From Pedobacter puniceum (GTDB lineage Bacteria > Bacteroidota > Bacteroidia > Sphingobacteriales > Sphingobacteriaceae), in contig NZ_WKJI01000004.1 of NCBI RefSeq assembly GCF_009674685.1, positions 218,427 to 282,426 of the forward strand: DNA of 64,000 nt. The letters are read 5' to 3'. Shown here piece after piece: positions 26,010-35,507 of the stretch (positions within the stretch are counted from its first letter, which is position 1; each line of letters opens with the position of its first letter). Both the position numbers and the translations under genes were made by a program. Under the pieces are notes generated by a model. That model saw nothing but the letters and a program-made list of their open reading frames with translations. It was not told the DNA's origin and searched no databases.

Positions 26010-28934
26010 ATGAATAAACTATATACCACTATCTTACTTATACTGCTGCTCATAGGCAGTACCAAAACAACATCAGCCCAAGGGAATAACTTTATCGTTG
26101 TATCCGGAACTGTGCTAGGGCAGGATGATAAATTACCTCTTCCGGGCGTAACTGTAACTATAAAAAATACCGTTTCTGGAACATCTACCAATTCTGCCGG
26201 TCAGTTTGAACTAAGAACTAGAGCTAAATTTCCTTTTACTTTGGTTATTTCTAGTGTTGGCTTTCAAACTCAGGAATTTCTCATAGAAAATGCAGATTCT
26301 AAGCTTAATATAGAGCTCGTTACCCAAACTCAACTGGGTAAAGAGGTTGTCGTAACTGCATCTAGGGTAGAGGAAAGTATCCTGAAATCTCCGGTTGCTA
26401 TTGAGAAATTAGATATCAGAGCCATAAGAGAATCTCCGGCTCCAAGTTTTTATGATGCTTTAGAAAATGTTAAAGGTGTGCAAATGACCACCTCAAGCAT
26501 CACTTTTAAAGTTCCAAACACCAGGGGATTTAATATACCTAATAACTTTCGTTTTGTACAATTGGTAGACGGTGTTGATATGCAAGCAGGTACCTTAGGT
26601 GTACCGCTCGGTAATGCTATCGGGCCAACCGAATTAGATATTGCCAGTGTTGAGATTACTCCGGGTGCGGCTTCTGCCCTTTATGGGATGAATGCTATCA
26701 ATGGTATGGCCAACTTAATAACTAAAAGTCCTTTTCTATATCAAGGGTTAAGTGTTTACCAAAAAAGTGGTTTAAACCATTTGGGAGGCACAGGAAGAGA
26801 GCTTAGCAATTTATCTGAAACAGCTATCCGTTACGCTAAAGCTTTTAATAACAAATTTGCCTTCAAGGTTAATTTAAGCTACATGAGAGGTACAGATTGG
26901 GTTTCTGATACGCGTACAAATCAAAATCCTAACAATTTAAATACTGCTAATCCTTCTTTTCCTGAGCTTAACGCTGATGCGGATAACCCAGCTTATGACG
27001 CATGGAATAAATATGGTGATGATAATGGTAGCAATGCTGTAACACTTACTGGATTAAGCATTCCAGGTAGAACAGGAAGTCAAAGTATCATCGTAAGAAG
27101 AACAGGTTATTTTGAAAAAGATGTGGTACAACCTACAGTAGATAACCTAAAATTTGATGCTGCTTTACATTACAGATTTAGTGATAATGCCGAGCTTTCT
27201 TATGGCTATCGCTTTGGTAAATTAGATGGTTTATTTCAACGTGGTAACAAAATCCAAATGGATAATGTAAATGTACAAAACCATAAACTAGAGCTTAAAG
27301 GGTCTAATTATTTTATTAAATCTTACTTATCTGTAGAAAACACAGGCGATTCTTATAATATTAAACCTTTGGTTGATAATTTGGATATTACCAGTGGTGG
27401 AACAAATAGTGTTTGGGGAGCAAAATATAGAACAGCTTTACAAAATGCGCTAAACAATGGTACACCATTAGCAGAAGCTTTACGTATAGGCAGGGCCGCA
27501 GCAGACGCCGGAAGAGTAGAGCCTGGTACACCACAATTTAATGCTTTAAAAAGCCAGATTATTAAAATTAATAATTGGGATCATGGTGCGGTTATCCCGG
27601 GTGCACCAGCAACCGGAGGGGCGTTTTTAACACAGAGAAGTCGTACTTACCATACCGATGCGCAGTGGGATTTATCAGAAAAAGTTAAAATATTTGATTT
27701 GTTGATAGGTGCTGATGCTCGTATTTATGAGGTTATCCCTGATGGTAATAACTTCGTAGATTTCTCTAGACCTATAGCAGAAAGAACTACTCCTTTAGCT
27801 GATGGGAGCTTCGGAAACAATGTTTATTACAAGAAATTTGGTTCATTTGCGCAAGTAACAAAAACCTTTTTTGATGAAAAATTGAAGTTATTTGGTTCGG
27901 TAAGATTAGATTATAACCCAGAGTTTGATCCTAAACTTAACCCACGTATAGCTGCGGTTTATACCTTGGCGCAAAAGCACAATTTTAGGGCATCTTTCCA
28001 AAATGGATACCGTTTCCCTGCCTTGTTTGAAGCTATTTCTTATGTGAATAATGGAAACATCAGAAGGGTAGGAGGTTTGTCTTATATCAACAATGGTTTA
28101 AATTATTTAGACAATTCTTACACTTTAGCATCTATAAATGCATTTAATGCTGCGGTAAACAGAAGCGTAGCAGGTGGGGCTACTACAAATGCAGCAGCAT
28201 TGCAAAATAGAGATCTTTTAGAGGTTACCAATTTAGGTGAAACTCGCCCAGAGCGTATTAACTCTTTTGAGGTAGGTTATAAAAGCGTTTTATTAGAAAA
28301 TAAATTAGTTGTGGATATTGATGCTTATATCAATGAGTATGATGGTTTCTTGGGTCAGGTTGAGGTGGCTGTACCTTACAGAGCAGGCACCAATTTAACA
28401 CAGCAAGTAACAGTAGGTTCAGATGAGGCTGTTTTAGCTGCTGTTCAAGCTAATAGAAACAATCAGCAAGTGCGTTACAGGGTATATACCAATGCAAAAA
28501 ACCAGTACACAAACTATGGTTCTTCATTAGGCTTAACCTACAATTTCTATCAGAAGTTTACCATAGCAGGTAATGTTACCTATAATGATATTACTGAAAG
28601 TAAAAACAGAGATGTATTTGTAACTGGTTTTAATACACCTAATTGGGCTACAAATTTATCTTTCGGAAACAGAGAGATTGTTAAAAACTTAGGATTTAAT
28701 ATTGGTTGGAGGTGGCAAGAATCTTTCTTGTGGGAAAGTCCGCTTGTAAATGGTACTGTGCCAGCATTCCACTCTTTTGATGCGCAGGTTACTTATAAAG
28801 TTCCTCAAGCAAAAGCCAATATAAAATTAGGAGGTACTAACTTATTTAATAGGAATTATGTGCAATACGCCGGCGGACCAACTTTAGGAGGTTTGTATTA
28901 TTTGGCACTTACATTTGATGGGCTTTTAAACTAA
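26010..28934 (+). CDS. TonB-dependent receptor
   Basis: 974 residues. Signal peptide (LILLLIGSTKTTSAQ), a CarboxypepD_reg-like domain (VSGTVLGQDDKLPLPGVTVTIKN), a plug (KEVVVTASRVEESILKSPVAIEKLD, IASVEITPGAASALYGMNAINGMANL), then a barrel with a C-terminal FNRNYVQYAGGPTLGGLYYLALTF. It lacks the SusC-specific motif and has no SusD neighbour, so it is a classical receptor. It shares an operator with the SusC operon and is followed by a TauE/SafE exporter, which suggests uptake of a sulfur-containing compound. Confidence 0.9.
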   Translation: MNKLYTTILLILLLIGSTKTTSAQGNNFIVVSGTVLGQDDKLPLPGVTVTIKNTVSGTSTNSAGQFELRTRAKFPFTLVISSVGFQTQEFLIENADSKLNIELVTQTQLGKEVVVTASRVEESILKSPVAIEKLDIRAIRESPAPSFYDALENVKGVQMTTSSITFKVPNTRGFNIPNNFRFVQLVDGVDMQAGTLGVPLGNAIGPTELDIASVEITPGAASALYGMNAINGMANLITKSPFLYQGLSVYQKSGLNHLGGTGRELSNLSETAIRYAKAFNNKFAFKVNLSYMRGTDWVSDTRTNQNPNNLNTANPSFPELNADADNPAYDAWNKYGDDNGSNAVTLTGLSIPGRTGSQSIIVRRTGYFEKDVVQPTVDNLKFDAALHYRFSDNAELSYGYRFGKLDGLFQRGNKIQMDNVNVQNHKLELKGSNYFIKSYLSVENTGDSYNIKPLVDNLDITSGGTNSVWGAKYRTALQNALNNGTPLAEALRIGRAAADAGRVEPGTPQFNALKSQIIKINNWDHGAVIPGAPATGGAFLTQRSRTYHTDAQWDLSEKVKIFDLLIGADARIYEVIPDGNNFVDFSRPIAERTTPLADGSFGNNVYYKKFGSFAQVTKTFFDEKLKLFGSVRLDYNPEFDPKLNPRIAAVYTLAQKHNFRASFQNGYRFPALFEAISYVNNGNIRRVGGLSYINNGLNYLDNSYTLASINAFNAAVNRSVAGGATTNAAALQNRDLLEVTNLGETRPERINSFEVGYKSVLLENKLVVDIDAYINEYDGFLGQVEVAVPYRAGTNLTQQVTVGSDEAVLAAVQANRNNQQVRYRVYTNAKNQYTNYGSSLGLTYNFYQKFTIAGNVTYNDITESKNRDVFVTGFNTPNWATNLSFGNREIVKNLGFNIGWRWQESFLWESPLVNGTVPAFHSFDAQVTYKVPQAKANIKLGGTNLFNRNYVQYAGGPTLGGLYYLALTFDGLLN

Positions 28935-28955
28935 AATATTATTAACACGCTGGTT

Positions 28956-28998
28956 AATCTGGTTTCTGTTTTTGAATAAAAACAGGGCCAGATTTTTT
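28956..28998 (+). terminator. Rho-independent terminator between TonB receptor and TauE-like gene
   Basis: AATCTGG pairs with CCAGATT and an inner CTGTTTTT with AAAAACAG, followed by TTTTTT. It lies just upstream of the exporter ATG, so transcription is probably reduced before the exporter gene. Confidence 0.75.
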
Positions 28999-29016
28999 CC
29001 ATTTATACAATTCAGA

Positions 29017-29946
29017 ATGATAGATCAAAAAACAACGCAGACAAAAACTAATTTACCTAAAACAGAAGAACGAAAATGGAAGAACATTGCTACACTTAGC
29101 TTAGCGCTATTAGCTTTAGTTATAATAGGAGTAAGTGTGGTAGAGTATTTTACCTTTAACGAGGTTAGAGATTATGTAATTAAACAGGTAGATAAGCAAT
29201 TTTTGTTTATGGTGGCTGTTGGTTTTTTTGCCCAGATGGTAGATGGTGCATTAGGGATGGGTTACGGTGTAATTTCTACTACTTTATTACTTTCTGGCGG
29301 ATTAAATCCGGCTGTTATTTCTGGAAGTATACATACGGCAGAGATGTTTTCAAGTGGCGCATCAGGTTTTAGCCATTACAGGTTTGGCAATGTGAATATG
29401 AAGCTGTTTAAAACACTTTTAATTCCGGGTGTTATTGGTGCAATAGTAGGTGCTTTATTATTAACAACTCTGGGCGAAGAGAATTCTAAATGGGTTCGTC
29501 CGGTACTTTCTGTTTATACCTTTATTTTAGGAATAAGAATTCTAACCAATGCCTTTAAAAAAGATATCAAACCTAAAAAAGTAAGAAGAGCAGGATGGTT
29601 AGCGGGTGCAGGTGGCTTTTTAGATTCTTTTGGTGGCGGTGGCTGGGGGCCTTTAGTTACCAGTACCTTGATATCAAAAGGAAGAAGTCCAAAATATGTT
29701 ATTGGTTCTGTTAGTTTAACCGAATTTTTTGTTACTATGGCTAGTGCGGTAACTTTCTTTATCATGTTGGGTACAAGCCATATAGAAACCATTATAGGTT
29801 TAATTTTAGGAGGTCTTTTAGCGGCACCTATAGCAGCCAAATTAGTGGGAAAACTACCCGTAAAGAAAATGTTTATTGGGGTAGGCTTAATTGTATTAAT
29901 TTCCAGTATCCGGATTATATGGAACTCTATAGATAAGTTGTTGTAG
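29017..29946 (+). CDS. TauE/SafE family sulfite/organosulfonate exporter
   Basis: About 309 residues from the ATG at 29017; the longer frame would begin at TTG 28972 inside the terminator hairpin. Eight or so membrane helices, with the family repeats FFAQMVDGALGMGYGVISTTLLLS and AGAGGFLDSFGGGGWGPLVTSTLI, each followed by conserved small-residue helices. The family moves sulfite, sulfoacetate or similar anions. Place beside a TonB receptor under the shared operator fits export of a sulfur by-product. Confidence 0.85.
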   Translation: MIDQKTTQTKTNLPKTEERKWKNIATLSLALLALVIIGVSVVEYFTFNEVRDYVIKQVDKQFLFMVAVGFFAQMVDGALGMGYGVISTTLLLSGGLNPAVISGSIHTAEMFSSGASGFSHYRFGNVNMKLFKTLLIPGVIGAIVGALLLTTLGEENSKWVRPVLSVYTFILGIRILTNAFKKDIKPKKVRRAGWLAGAGGFLDSFGGGGWGPLVTSTLISKGRSPKYVIGSVSLTEFFVTMASAVTFFIMLGTSHIETIIGLILGGLLAAPIAAKLVGKLPVKKMFIGVGLIVLISSIRIIWNSIDKLL

Positions 29947-29962
29947 GTGAAATATTAATCAT

Positions 29963-29999
29963 AAAAAAGCCCGAAATTTCATCAATTTCGGGCTTTTTT
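29963..29999. terminator. Bidirectional Rho-independent terminator
   Basis: AAAAAAGCCCGAAATT pairs with AATTTCGGGCTTTTTT around a 5-base loop. It separates the plus-strand exporter from the minus-strand fucosidase, and the A/T runs serve both directions. Confidence 0.9.
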
Positions 30000-30002
30000 A
30001 AC

Positions 30003-31544
30003 TTAGTTTTTAAACTGTATTTTGTAAGTGGTAACCTGCCAATTTGGAAGTTTTGTTGGTTTCTGGATAACCAACTTACCATTTTCTTGTTTCCAATTTA
30101 GTTTTTCTTTGCTTCCCAATAACTCTATAGAAGCAATAGTTTTATTATTGTATTTTGTGTTTTTACCTAATGCTTGTATGCTAATCTCATTTTGAGGATT
30201 TTTCATACAGAAAGCATATAATGTTTCGCCTTTTGTTGTGAAACGGATATCAGTTGATTCAAAAGAACGCTCATCGCTTACACCACCAAATTTACCTTCA
30301 GGTTTGTTAGAACTTGTTGATGGTCCTTCGCCATAAATTTTCCATGGTCTAGAGCCATAAATTGCTTCTCCGTTTACTGGCGTCCAAGCGGCAATTTCTT
30401 CTAAGATGTTTAAAACATCAGGTTCTAAATCTCCTTCTGGAGTTTGCACTACGTTAATTAATAAGTTTCCGTTCTTACTTACAATATCAACTAACATTTG
30501 CAAAATTTCTGTTCCACTACGGTACTTCTGTCCGGTACGGTAAAACCAATCTCCAATAGATGTATCTGTTTGCCAAGGAAACGGACTGATAGAATCCATC
30601 ACACCACGTTCTATATCTTGCACCCAACGTCCTTCAGATGGTCTTCTCTTACTATTGTAAACGGCTTCTAATTTGCCGTTGTTTTTTGCGATATCTTGAT
30701 TATAAAAATGAGCTAGCATTTTATGGCCAGTTTCACCAAAAGGTAATTCACTATCAGAATATAATAAATCTGGTTGGTAAAGATCTATCAATTCTTTAAC
30801 GCTTTTTAACCAATTCGCATGATTTTTTGGGTCGGTAGTTAACCATGCTTTTTCATCAGATTTGGCATAATATAAATCCTCATACTGTGGGTCGTTTCCA
30901 TCATAAGGAACTCCAGCTAAAGGCCCAGTTTTATCAGCACCTTTATTAGTTTGAAACCAGTTATAGCTAGCACCTAAATGTTCTGAAACGCCAAACTTTA
31001 AGCCTTCTTTTTTAGCTGCTTGTTGCCATAACCCAACAACATCTTTCTTAGGGCCGATTTTTACCGAGTTCCATCTATGGATTTTAGAATCCCATAAAAA
31101 GAAATTATCATGATGCACCGCCATACTCACAAAATATTTAGCTCCAACTCTTTTAAATAGAGCCATTAATTGTTCCGGATTCCATCGTTCTGCTTTCCAA
31201 AGAGGTAATAAATCTTTGTATCCAAATTTTGATGGATGTCCGTAGGTTTTTACATGATATAAGTAAGCAGGATGAGGTTTTCCGGTATATTCATTCTTTT
31301 TTCTGTCATAATAATCACTTTGATACATATCACGGGCGTACCAATCTCCTTGTCTGGGTACAGCCTGCGGCCCCCAATGAGACCATATACCAAACTTAGC
31401 ATCTCTAAACCATGCTGGGTATTCGTATTGTTTAAACGATTCAAGATTGGCTTCAAATTTTTGAGCTTTAAGCGTACTAGAAAAAGACACAAGAAAAAAT
31501 AGCGAAGCTAGTATTCCTGTAATTCTACAGTTTAATCTGGTCAT
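30003..31544 (-). CDS. GH29 alpha-L-fucosidase
   Basis: 513 residues, signal peptide ending near STLKAQ. GH29 motifs: WFRDAKFGIWSHWGPQAVPRQGDWYAR near residue 42, YFVSMAVHHDNFFLWDS, and DLLYSDSELPFGE holding the probable nucleophile aspartate. It hydrolyses terminal alpha-L-fucose, likely in the periplasm. It is a distant relative of the second GH29 at 44405. No SusCD pair lies next to it. Confidence 0.92.
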   Translation of the reverse strand: MTRLNCRITGILASLFFLVSFSSTLKAQKFEANLESFKQYEYPAWFRDAKFGIWSHWGPQAVPRQGDWYARDMYQSDYYDRKKNEYTGKPHPAYLYHVKTYGHPSKFGYKDLLPLWKAERWNPEQLMALFKRVGAKYFVSMAVHHDNFFLWDSKIHRWNSVKIGPKKDVVGLWQQAAKKEGLKFGVSEHLGASYNWFQTNKGADKTGPLAGVPYDGNDPQYEDLYYAKSDEKAWLTTDPKNHANWLKSVKELIDLYQPDLLYSDSELPFGETGHKMLAHFYNQDIAKNNGKLEAVYNSKRRPSEGRWVQDIERGVMDSISPFPWQTDTSIGDWFYRTGQKYRSGTEILQMLVDIVSKNGNLLINVVQTPEGDLEPDVLNILEEIAAWTPVNGEAIYGSRPWKIYGEGPSTSSNKPEGKFGGVSDERSFESTDIRFTTKGETLYAFCMKNPQNEISIQALGKNTKYNNKTIASIELLGSKEKLNWKQENGKLVIQKPTKLPNWQVTTYKIQFKN

Positions 31545-31743
31545 AATAGATTCTAAATTATCTTTTAAAATTGGTTTTTAGGAATTTTAAATGTAGCTAT
31601 TTTTTTTAAAATCTAATAAAAAATAAATTTTGTAAAGTATTGTAAATGAATGTCTAACAAAAATTGAAATCGATTTTTATTTTCTTAACACTGAATTAGA
31701 TAAACAATAGGCTTATTCAGGAAAAAAAAGAAGAAAATGAATT

Positions 31744-32172
31744 TTATCTCAGAAAGTAACCTGTTTTATCAAAGTCTTTTACCAGCTCATCAACAGATTT
31801 TTTACTAAACTCTGTAAGTAATTGTGTTCTTATGGGTTTTATTTGTTCATGCATTGGGCAGGGTTTGGTATCAGAGCAAGTTTTTAAACCCATTACACAA
31901 GAGCTAAACAGGCCAGAACCATCAATTGCTTTTATAATATCTACCAAATAAATGTCTTTTGGGTTTTCTATGAAAAAGCCTCCGTGTGGTCCTTTAATAG
32001 AAGAGATTACTTTTTTACGAGCTAAAGCTTGTAAAATTTTTCCAGTAAAATGTGTAGGCGAGCCAATAGCTTCAGAAATAGCAATTATCCCGGTTTTTTC
32101 ACCTTGTTGTGTTTTTAAAGCGATATAAATAGCTGCCCTAACAGCATATTCGCAAGATTTTGAAAGTATCAT
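31744..32172 (-). CDS. Rrf2 family regulator, NsrR-like
   Basis: 142 residues: Rrf2 winged helix (SKSCEYAVRAAIYIALKTQ, SPTHFTGKILQALARKKVISS, GPHGGFFIENP) and a compact cysteine cluster CVMGLKTCSDTKPCPMHEQ like the Fe-S ligands of NsrR. NsrR senses nitric oxide through its cluster and derepresses genes. It is divergent from the nos operon, whose -7 region carries a 16-bp palindrome also found before the NO-repair operon, so it probably represses both. Confidence 0.85.
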   Translation of the reverse strand: MILSKSCEYAVRAAIYIALKTQQGEKTGIIAISEAIGSPTHFTGKILQALARKKVISSIKGPHGGFFIENPKDIYLVDIIKAIDGSGLFSSCVMGLKTCSDTKPCPMHEQIKPIRTQLLTEFSKKSVDELVKDFDKTGYFLR

Positions 32173-32260
32173 TCTGTATAAAAATCATAGCTAAGTTAAG
32201 CATGTTATGATAAAGCAAAAATTATAATTACGTCTCTTATTCTTTATAAATCTAAGAATG

Positions 32261-32272
32261 TGATGTAAATCA
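32261..32272. promoter_or_regulatory. Crp/Fnr-type box upstream of nos operon
   Basis: TGATGTAAATCA, a perfect TGAT-N4-ATCA palindrome. Its centre lies about 41 bp before the start expected from the -7 element at 32295-32302, the position of a class II activator. A second box with the same arms occurs at 38683. Confidence 0.6.
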
Positions 32273-32290
32273 TTTATCAGGAAATAATAA

Positions 32291-32306
32291 AAGATAATTT
32301 TGTCTT
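32291..32306 (+). promoter_or_regulatory. nos promoter -7 element overlapped by NsrR-like operator
   Basis: TAATTTTG (32295-32302) matches TAnnTTTG. The surrounding AAGATAATTTTGTCTT is an imperfect palindrome that matches the perfect one at 38732-38747 in 14 of 16 positions. A further palindrome, CATTTTAAAATG, lies at 32334-32345 in the leader. There is no good -33 element, in keeping with activator dependence. Confidence 0.6.
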
Positions 32307-32392
32307 TAATTATAAAGGTAATAGAATTTGCTTCATTTTAAAATGCCGAAGCGGATTTAAAGAACATATTAATAACTCATAAAACAGGTAAA

Positions 32393-32881
32393 ATGAAAAA
32401 TTTAACAAAAGTATCAATTGCATTATGGATGGTAATAGTAACCTTCATTTACGCATGTGGTGGTAGCGATAAGCCTACATCAACACAAGAGCAAGCAGAA
32501 GCGCCAGCAGAGCAAGCAACCGTTACAGATACCAAAGCAAAAAGTAACAGCAAGGGAGTAGGGCGTTTTACATCAGTAGAAATTGGGCCTATAGATCATG
32601 ATTTGGCAGCCAAAGGAGAAGCTGTTTTTACTTCTAAATGTGCTGCTTGCCACAAAACCACGGCAGATAAGGTAGTTGGGCCAGGTCTTAAAAATATCAC
32701 CAATATCAGAGAACCAGAATGGATCATGAATATGATTACCAATCCAGAAGAAATGACCAAAAAAGACCCTGTTGCTAAAGCTTTATTTGAAGAACATTTA
32801 GTTCAAATGACTTTTCAAAATGTATCAGACGATGAAGCCAGGCAGATTCTGGAATTTCTTCGCAAAAACGATTCACAATAG
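32393..32881 (+). CDS. Lipoprotein c-type cytochrome of nos cluster
   Basis: 162 residues. Lipobox FIYAC near residue 22, an Ala/Glu/Gln-rich linker, then one CxxCH haem site (CAACHKTTADKVVGPGL) and a candidate axial Met in VQMTFQNVSDDEARQILEF. It heads the nos operon and is probably the periplasmic electron donor to NosZ. Similar monohaem cytochromes precede nosZ in Bacteroidota clade II clusters. Confidence 0.88.
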   Translation: MKNLTKVSIALWMVIVTFIYACGGSDKPTSTQEQAEAPAEQATVTDTKAKSNSKGVGRFTSVEIGPIDHDLAAKGEAVFTSKCAACHKTTADKVVGPGLKNITNIREPEWIMNMITNPEEMTKKDPVAKALFEEHLVQMTFQNVSDDEARQILEFLRKNDSQ

Positions 32882-32899
32882 AATTTAAAACATAAAGAC

Positions 32900-34888
32900 A
32901 TGAAAATGAAATTTAATTGTTTATGGGTTGCAGCAGGTATTACTGTTGTAACAGCTATGGGTTTTTCTGGTTGTAAACCAGGGAAAGTAAGCCAAGAGGC
33001 AGATGGAGATGCCGCCGAAAAGGTTTATGTAGCGCCAGGGAAGTATGATGAACTTTATATGTTTGCTTCCGGAGGTTTTAGCGGGCAAATTGCTGCTTAC
33101 GGTTTACCTTCTGGCCGATTGTTAAAAGTGATTCCGGTATTTTCTCAAAATCCAGAAAATGGTTATGGTTATTCAGAAGAAACCAAACCCATGCTCAATA
33201 CATCGCATGGTTTTGTCCCTTGGGATGATACCCACCATCCACAATTATCAAAAACTAATGGACAGGATGATGGTCGCTGGTTATTCATTAATGGTAATAA
33301 TACGCCAAGAATTGCCAGAATTAACCTCGCTACTTTTAAAACAGAGGAAATTATTGAGCTTCCTAATGTTGGCGGAAATCACGCATCGCCGTTTTGCACA
33401 GAAAATACCGAGTATATTGTAGGTAACACCCGTTTTAGTGTTCCTTTAGATGCCAATAGTGATGTATCTATAGATTCTTACAAACAAAACTTTAAAGGCG
33501 CTGCATCTTTTATAAAAGTAGATAAAGATAAAGGTACCATGAATTTAGCTTTTCAATTGGTAATTCCTGGTTTCAACTATGATTTAGCCAGAGCCGGAAA
33601 AGGCGTTTCTAAAGATTGGATTTTCTTTTCTACTTACAATACAGAGCAAGCCAATACCATGTTAGAAGTAAATGCCAGTCAGCGTGATAAAGATTTTGTA
33701 ATGGCCGTAAACTGGAGAAAGGCAGAACAGCTTATAGCACAAGGGAAAGGTAAAAAAGTACCTGCCAGATACGCACATAACGTATGGAATGAAGAAACAC
33801 ACTCTGCAACATCAACCATCAAAAAAGATGTATTAATGTTAGATGTTAAAGATTATCCGGGTATTGTTTACTATATCCCTTGTCCAAAATCTCCGCATGG
33901 TGCAGATGTAGACCCAAGTGGCGAATATATTGTGGCCAGTGGTAAACTAGCAGCTGTTATTCCGGTATTTTCCTTCAAAAAAATGTTAAAAGCTATAGAA
34001 AGCAAACAGTTTGAAGACCAAGGTTTAGAAACAGGCATACCAGTTCTTAAATATGCCGCCGTTTTAGAAGGCGAAGTAGAAAAACCAGGTTTAGGCCCAT
34101 TACATACCGAGTTTGATAGCGAAGGTTATGCTTATACTTCTATGTTTGTTTCTTCAGAAATTGTGAAATGGAAATTATCTACCAGAGAGATTATAGACAG
34201 AATTCCTACTTATTATTCTATTGGTCACTTATCTGTTCCGGGTGGTGATAATAAAAAACCTTACGGAAAATATGTAGTAGCGCTTAACAAAATTACCAAA
34301 GACAGGTATTTATCAACCGGGCCAGAGCTTACACAATCAGCTCAATTGATAGATATTACTGGTAATAAAATGAAGCTATTGTTAGATTTTCCTACCATTG
34401 GCGAGCCGCATTATGCTCAATCTATCCCGGCAGCGCTAGTAACCAAAAATCAAGTTAAGTTTTTCAAATTAGAAGATAACTACCATCCTTACGTTGCTAA
34501 ATCAGAAAAAGACGCAAGAGTGGTAAGAAAAGGAAACCGCGTTGATGTTTACATGACAGCCATTCGCTCTCACTTAGCACCAGACAATATTGAAGGCATT
34601 AAACTAGGCGATGAAGTTTATTTCCATCTAACAAATTTAGAGCAAGACTGGGATGTGCCGCATGGTTTTGCCGTAAAAGGTGCCAATACAGCCGAGCTTT
34701 TAGTGATGCCAGGTGAAACAGCAACATTAAAATGGGTGCCAGACCGCGTAGCGATGTTCCCTTTCTATTGTACAGATTTTTGCTCTGCCTTACACCAAGA
34801 AATGTCTGGCTATATCAGGGTATCTCCAAAAAGCTCTACACTTCCTATTTCCTATAAAATAGGGGAGAATCCAATAGCCAAAAAATAA
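32900..34888 (+). CDS. nosZ: Nitrous-oxide reductase, clade II, lipoprotein form
   Basis: 662 residues; reduces N2O to N2. The CuZ beta-propeller histidines are visible in DTHHPQLSKTNGQDDGRW, GGNHASPF, RYAHNVWN, SPHGADVDPSGEY, LGPLHTEFD, SIGHLSVPGGD and GEPHYAQS. The CuA site is CTDFCSALHQEM at about 624-635 (two Cys, His, Met). The N-terminus has no twin-arginine motif but a Sec lipobox (MGFSGC), diagnostic of the clade II (atypical) enzyme. nir and nor are not in this window. Confidence 0.97.
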   Translation: MKMKFNCLWVAAGITVVTAMGFSGCKPGKVSQEADGDAAEKVYVAPGKYDELYMFASGGFSGQIAAYGLPSGRLLKVIPVFSQNPENGYGYSEETKPMLNTSHGFVPWDDTHHPQLSKTNGQDDGRWLFINGNNTPRIARINLATFKTEEIIELPNVGGNHASPFCTENTEYIVGNTRFSVPLDANSDVSIDSYKQNFKGAASFIKVDKDKGTMNLAFQLVIPGFNYDLARAGKGVSKDWIFFSTYNTEQANTMLEVNASQRDKDFVMAVNWRKAEQLIAQGKGKKVPARYAHNVWNEETHSATSTIKKDVLMLDVKDYPGIVYYIPCPKSPHGADVDPSGEYIVASGKLAAVIPVFSFKKMLKAIESKQFEDQGLETGIPVLKYAAVLEGEVEKPGLGPLHTEFDSEGYAYTSMFVSSEIVKWKLSTREIIDRIPTYYSIGHLSVPGGDNKKPYGKYVVALNKITKDRYLSTGPELTQSAQLIDITGNKMKLLLDFPTIGEPHYAQSIPAALVTKNQVKFFKLEDNYHPYVAKSEKDARVVRKGNRVDVYMTAIRSHLAPDNIEGIKLGDEVYFHLTNLEQDWDVPHGFAVKGANTAELLVMPGETATLKWVPDRVAMFPFYCTDFCSALHQEMSGYIRVSPKSSTLPISYKIGENPIAKK

Positions 34889-34897
34889 CCAACAAGT

Positions 34898-34923
34898 CGG
34901 GGGAGAAATTCCCCCGGTTTTTT
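34898..34923 (+). terminator. Terminator-like hairpin after nosZ
   Basis: CGGGGGA and TCCCCCG form a strong stem with T6 following. It lies inside the operon before the next gene (34935), so it probably works as partial termination giving more nosZ than accessory messages. Confidence 0.8.
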
Positions 34924-34934
34924 AAAATTGAGTC

Positions 34935-35507
34935 ATGAAAAAGAAATCCAGAATTATCATTGCCATAAGCGGGTTACTCTTATTAAGTGCTTATTTCTTG
35001 CCTTTGTGGCAAATCATTTTAGAGGCACCACAATACCCAGAAGGTTTAGGCTTAAAAATCTGGCTAAATAATATAACCGGAAATGTTGACCAAATAAATG
35101 GCTTAAACCACTACATCGGTATGAAACATATTGTTGTAGAAGATTTTATAGAGTTTAAAATTGTACCCTATGTTTTTACTGCGATTGTGTTAACTGCTTT
35201 TTTAACGGCCACAATAGGCAATAAAAAGCTTTTATGGTTTCTATTTATTTTACTGATGTCTTTTTCTGTAGTGGGTTTGGTAGATTTTTATTTATGGGAG
35301 TACGATTACGGCCATAACCTAGACCCTAAAGCGGCTATAAAAGTGCCGGGGATGTCTTACCAACCGCCACTTATTGGCTACAAACAACTATTGAATTTTC
35401 TTGCGGGTTCTTTTCCAGATATAGGCGGTGTATTTATTTCAATTGCAGTAATACTGGTAGGGCTTACATTATTTATGGAAAGAAATATTAAATCATTAAC
35501 ATCATGA
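34935..35507 (+). CDS. Polytopic membrane protein of nos cluster (NosB-like position)
   Basis: 190 residues with about four hydrophobic helices (IIIAISGLLLLSAYFLPLW, VLTAFLTATIG, FLFILLMSFSVVGLVDFYL, ISIAVILVGLTLFM) and a conserved-looking central segment MSYQPPLIGYKQLLNF. In clade II clusters a membrane gene (nosB) sits between nosZ and the copper-insertion genes. I assign by position and topology only. It overlaps nosL by 4 bp. Confidence 0.65.
   Translation: MKKKSRIIIAISGLLLLSAYFLPLWQIILEAPQYPEGLGLKIWLNNITGNVDQINGLNHYIGMKHIVVEDFIEFKIVPYVFTAIVLTAFLTATIGNKKLLWFLFILLMSFSVVGLVDFYLWEYDYGHNLDPKAAIKVPGMSYQPPLIGYKQLLNFLAGSFPDIGGVFISIAVILVGLTLFMERNIKSLTS

Noticed and set aside
31250..31502. Frames opposite or shifted within the GH29 gene at 30003
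   Set aside because: Overlap a clear coding region and have no recognisable protein features.
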